From Limnohabitans sp. T6-20 (GTDB lineage Bacteria; Pseudomonadota; Gammaproteobacteria; Burkholderiales; Burkholderiaceae_C): a stretch of DNA of 64,000 nucleotides. The notes below the pieces were generated by a model. That model did no database searches. It had not been told where the DNA came from and was given only the letters and a program-made list of their open reading frames with translations. Positions 24,001-27,000 of the stretch are shown here, piece by piece. Location: contig NZ_NERW01000002.1 of assembly GCF_003063505.1 (NCBI RefSeq), positions 496,001-560,000 on the forward strand, given 5' to 3'. Made by a program: the position numbers and the translations under genes. Within the stretch, counting starts at the first letter, position 1. Every line of letters begins with the position of its first letter.

Positions 24001-27000
24001 CGCTCAAGACCGTTTGCGCGTTCGCGCCGGTTTGCACCGAGCCGCCACCCGCCAGAGACCCCAGGGTCTGGCTCAGGCCATTGAGGTCGAGCGTGGCCCC
24101 GGTATTGACGGTGGTGTTGCTGATGGCCGACATCACCTGGGCCGCGGCTGCCACCAGACTGCCTGCGCTGATGGTGGTGGTGCCGGTGTGGCTCAGTTTG
24201 CCGCCCACAGTCAGGCTGCCCGCCCCCATTTTTTCGAGAGCGCCGATGCCGGATACGGCTGAATTGAAGTTGCTGGCATCGCTGCGCTGGAAGCGCAGGA
24301 TGGCTCCGGACGCGAGGCTCACCGAAGCGCTGGCCAGAGTGCCAGTGGTGCCGCCATTGCCGACTTGCAAGGTACTGCTGGCCAGCACGGTGGTCGTGCC
24401 CGTGATGTTGACGTCGCCCGTCAAGATCACGGCCGTGGTGGCCGCGCTGGTGATTGCCAAGTGGCCGCTGCCGCTGATGGCACCATTCAGGCTCAGTGTG
24501 CCGTTGGTGCTGCTGGCGTCAACCGAGAGCGTAGTGCCGCTTTGCAGGGTGAAGGCATTGCCGAGTGTGCGTTGCACAACGGTGCTGCTGGCCACCGTGC
24601 GCAAGGTGGTGTTGCCGGTAACGTTGACAGTGCCCGAACCCAGCGCAGCGCTCGACGCTGCATTGGTCGAGAGCAGCACCGCGCCGCTTTCCAAAAGGGT
24701 GCCGCCGCTGTAGGTGTTGGCACCGTTGAAGGTCAGGTTGCCGGTGCCGCGCTGCACCAGTTGGCCATTGCCGCTGATCAAGCCGTCGGCTACGGCCAAG
24801 TTGCTGCTGGTGTTGAAAATCAGCGAAGCGCCGCCGCCCACCTGAACCGAGGTGCTGGCCAGCATGGTGGCTGCCGCGCCGATGCCCAGCGACACGCTGC
24901 CGCTGTTGATGGCGGTGCTGCCGGTGTAGGTGTTGTTCCCGGTCAGGCTCAAAGTGCCTGCGCCGCGCTTGACCACGCCGCCTGTGCCTGTGACCGAGCC
25001 ACTGAAAGTGGTGCTGGCGTTGTTGCCGCCCACATCGAGGGTGGCGCTGCCCAGTTCAATGGTGCCTGCCGCAGTGCTGGCCAAAGCGCCCACACGCTGG
25101 TTGAAGCCGCCCAAGACCAGCTTGGCATTGACGATCACGGTGGTGCTGGGTGAGAGCTGGTTGGCCATGCTCAGTTGCAAGACACCCGCGCTGACGGTGG
25201 TGTCACCGCTGTAAGTCTGAACGGCCGACAGGATCAGTGTGCCCGAGCCCACTTTGGTCAGGCCGACGGTACCGCCGGGTATGCTGCCGTTGGCCGCGCC
25301 ATCGGTCAATGTGCCGGCAAACGTGAAGGCGAGGGTGCCGCCGTTGCCCAGTGTCAGCGTGCTGCCAGAGCCAGCCAGGGTGTTGGTGACGCTGCCGCTG
25401 CCCGTGAGTTCGTTCAGGGTCAGTGTGCGACCGTTGAGGTCGAGCGTGCCGCCTGTGCTCAGCAGCACGTTGGCGGTGGTGCCGATTTGTGCGGGGCCTG
25501 TGCCTGCAATGCGCACCGTGCCCCCGTTGTTGATTTGCAGTGCGACCACGCCCGAGCCTGCCGATAGCGCCTGAACGCTGGTGTTGTCCGAGGCTTTGTC
25601 GAGCACCAAGGTGCCCGCATTGACCACGGCGCGGCCACTGCTGTTGCTGGTGGCGCCGCCCAAAGTGAGCGTACCTGTGCCTTCTTTGACCAGCTGGCCG
25701 TTGCCAGCGGTGCCCAGCGTGCCTGTGCCTGTGGTGCTGAACACACCTGTGAAGGTGGTGCTGGTGTTGTTACCGCCCACGGTCAGCATGCCGGTGCCCA
25801 GCGTCAAAGTGCCCGCACCGACCAGCGAACCGATGCGCTGGTTGAAGTTGTTCAACGTCAGTGTGCCCAACTCTCCGATGATCACCGCCGTGTTCACTGC
25901 GGCAGCACCATTGCGCTGGTTCGGGCCCAGTGCGTCGTTCGCGGCCAGGGTCAAGGTGCCTTGAGCGATGTGCGTTTCACCGGTAAAGGTGCTCGCACCG
26001 GTCAGCGTGAGGGTGGTGTTGCCCACTTTGCGCAGGCTGCCGTCGCCACTGATGACCCCTGCGAACGTCAGGTTGTTGCCGTTGATTTCGAGCTGACCAC
26101 CGGTGCCCAAAACCAGAGAGGCCACGCCGATGCCCGTGCCTTGCACAACCGACACCAGGCTTTGGCTCTTGCCGTTGAGGTCAAAAGTCGCACCTGGGTT
26201 GATGGTCAAGGCCGAGTTGGCGCTGAAGGCTTGGTCGACACCCAGGCGCAAGGTACCCGCTTGCACCGTGGTGGCCCCGGTGTGGACGCTGTTGCCCGAC
26301 AGGGTGAGCGTGCCTGTGCCCGCCTTGATCACGCGGCCAAAGTCAAACAGGGTGCCGCTGAAATTGGCGCTGCCTGCGCTGTTGTAGCTGCCCGCAGCGA
26401 AGTTGTTCACGCCGATCGTGAGCCCCGAGTTGGGGTAGCCACCAAAACCCATTTGGATGGGGCCAGAGCCCGTTAAAGCATCGACGCGGACATCGGCTTC
26501 GACGGTGCGAAAGACCGCCTGGGCAGCCACGTTCAAGCTGGCCAGGTTGTTGGTCCAGACTTCATTGGCCGATGAGCCGGCAACGAAGGTGCCAGCTTGA
26601 ACATCGATCAGAGCGCCTGCGCCCATGGCAAAGGTGGCCGCTGTTGGCCCCCACAGCACGCTACCGAAACCGGTTTTGAGCAGCGTGCCCGTGCCCGTGA
26701 AACTGGTGTTGGTGCCGTAATCCAGCCGTGCATCGGTGTGCAGTTGCAGCACTGCCCCCGTGGCGATGTTGAAAGAGGGCGTGCGGTAGCCGCCTTCGCT
26801 CAGCAGCAAAGTGCCCGCGTTGATGTTGGTGGCGCCGGTGTAGGTGTTCAGGCCGCTCAGGGTCAAGGTGTCTGCACCAACCTTGGTCAGAGCCAGCTTG
26901 CCCCCGGCTGTGCCGTCACCGATCACACCGCTGAACGCCGTGGTGTTGCCGCTGACGGTGAGGGTGGCGACTGCGCCAGTGATGGCGCCGCTGGTGATGC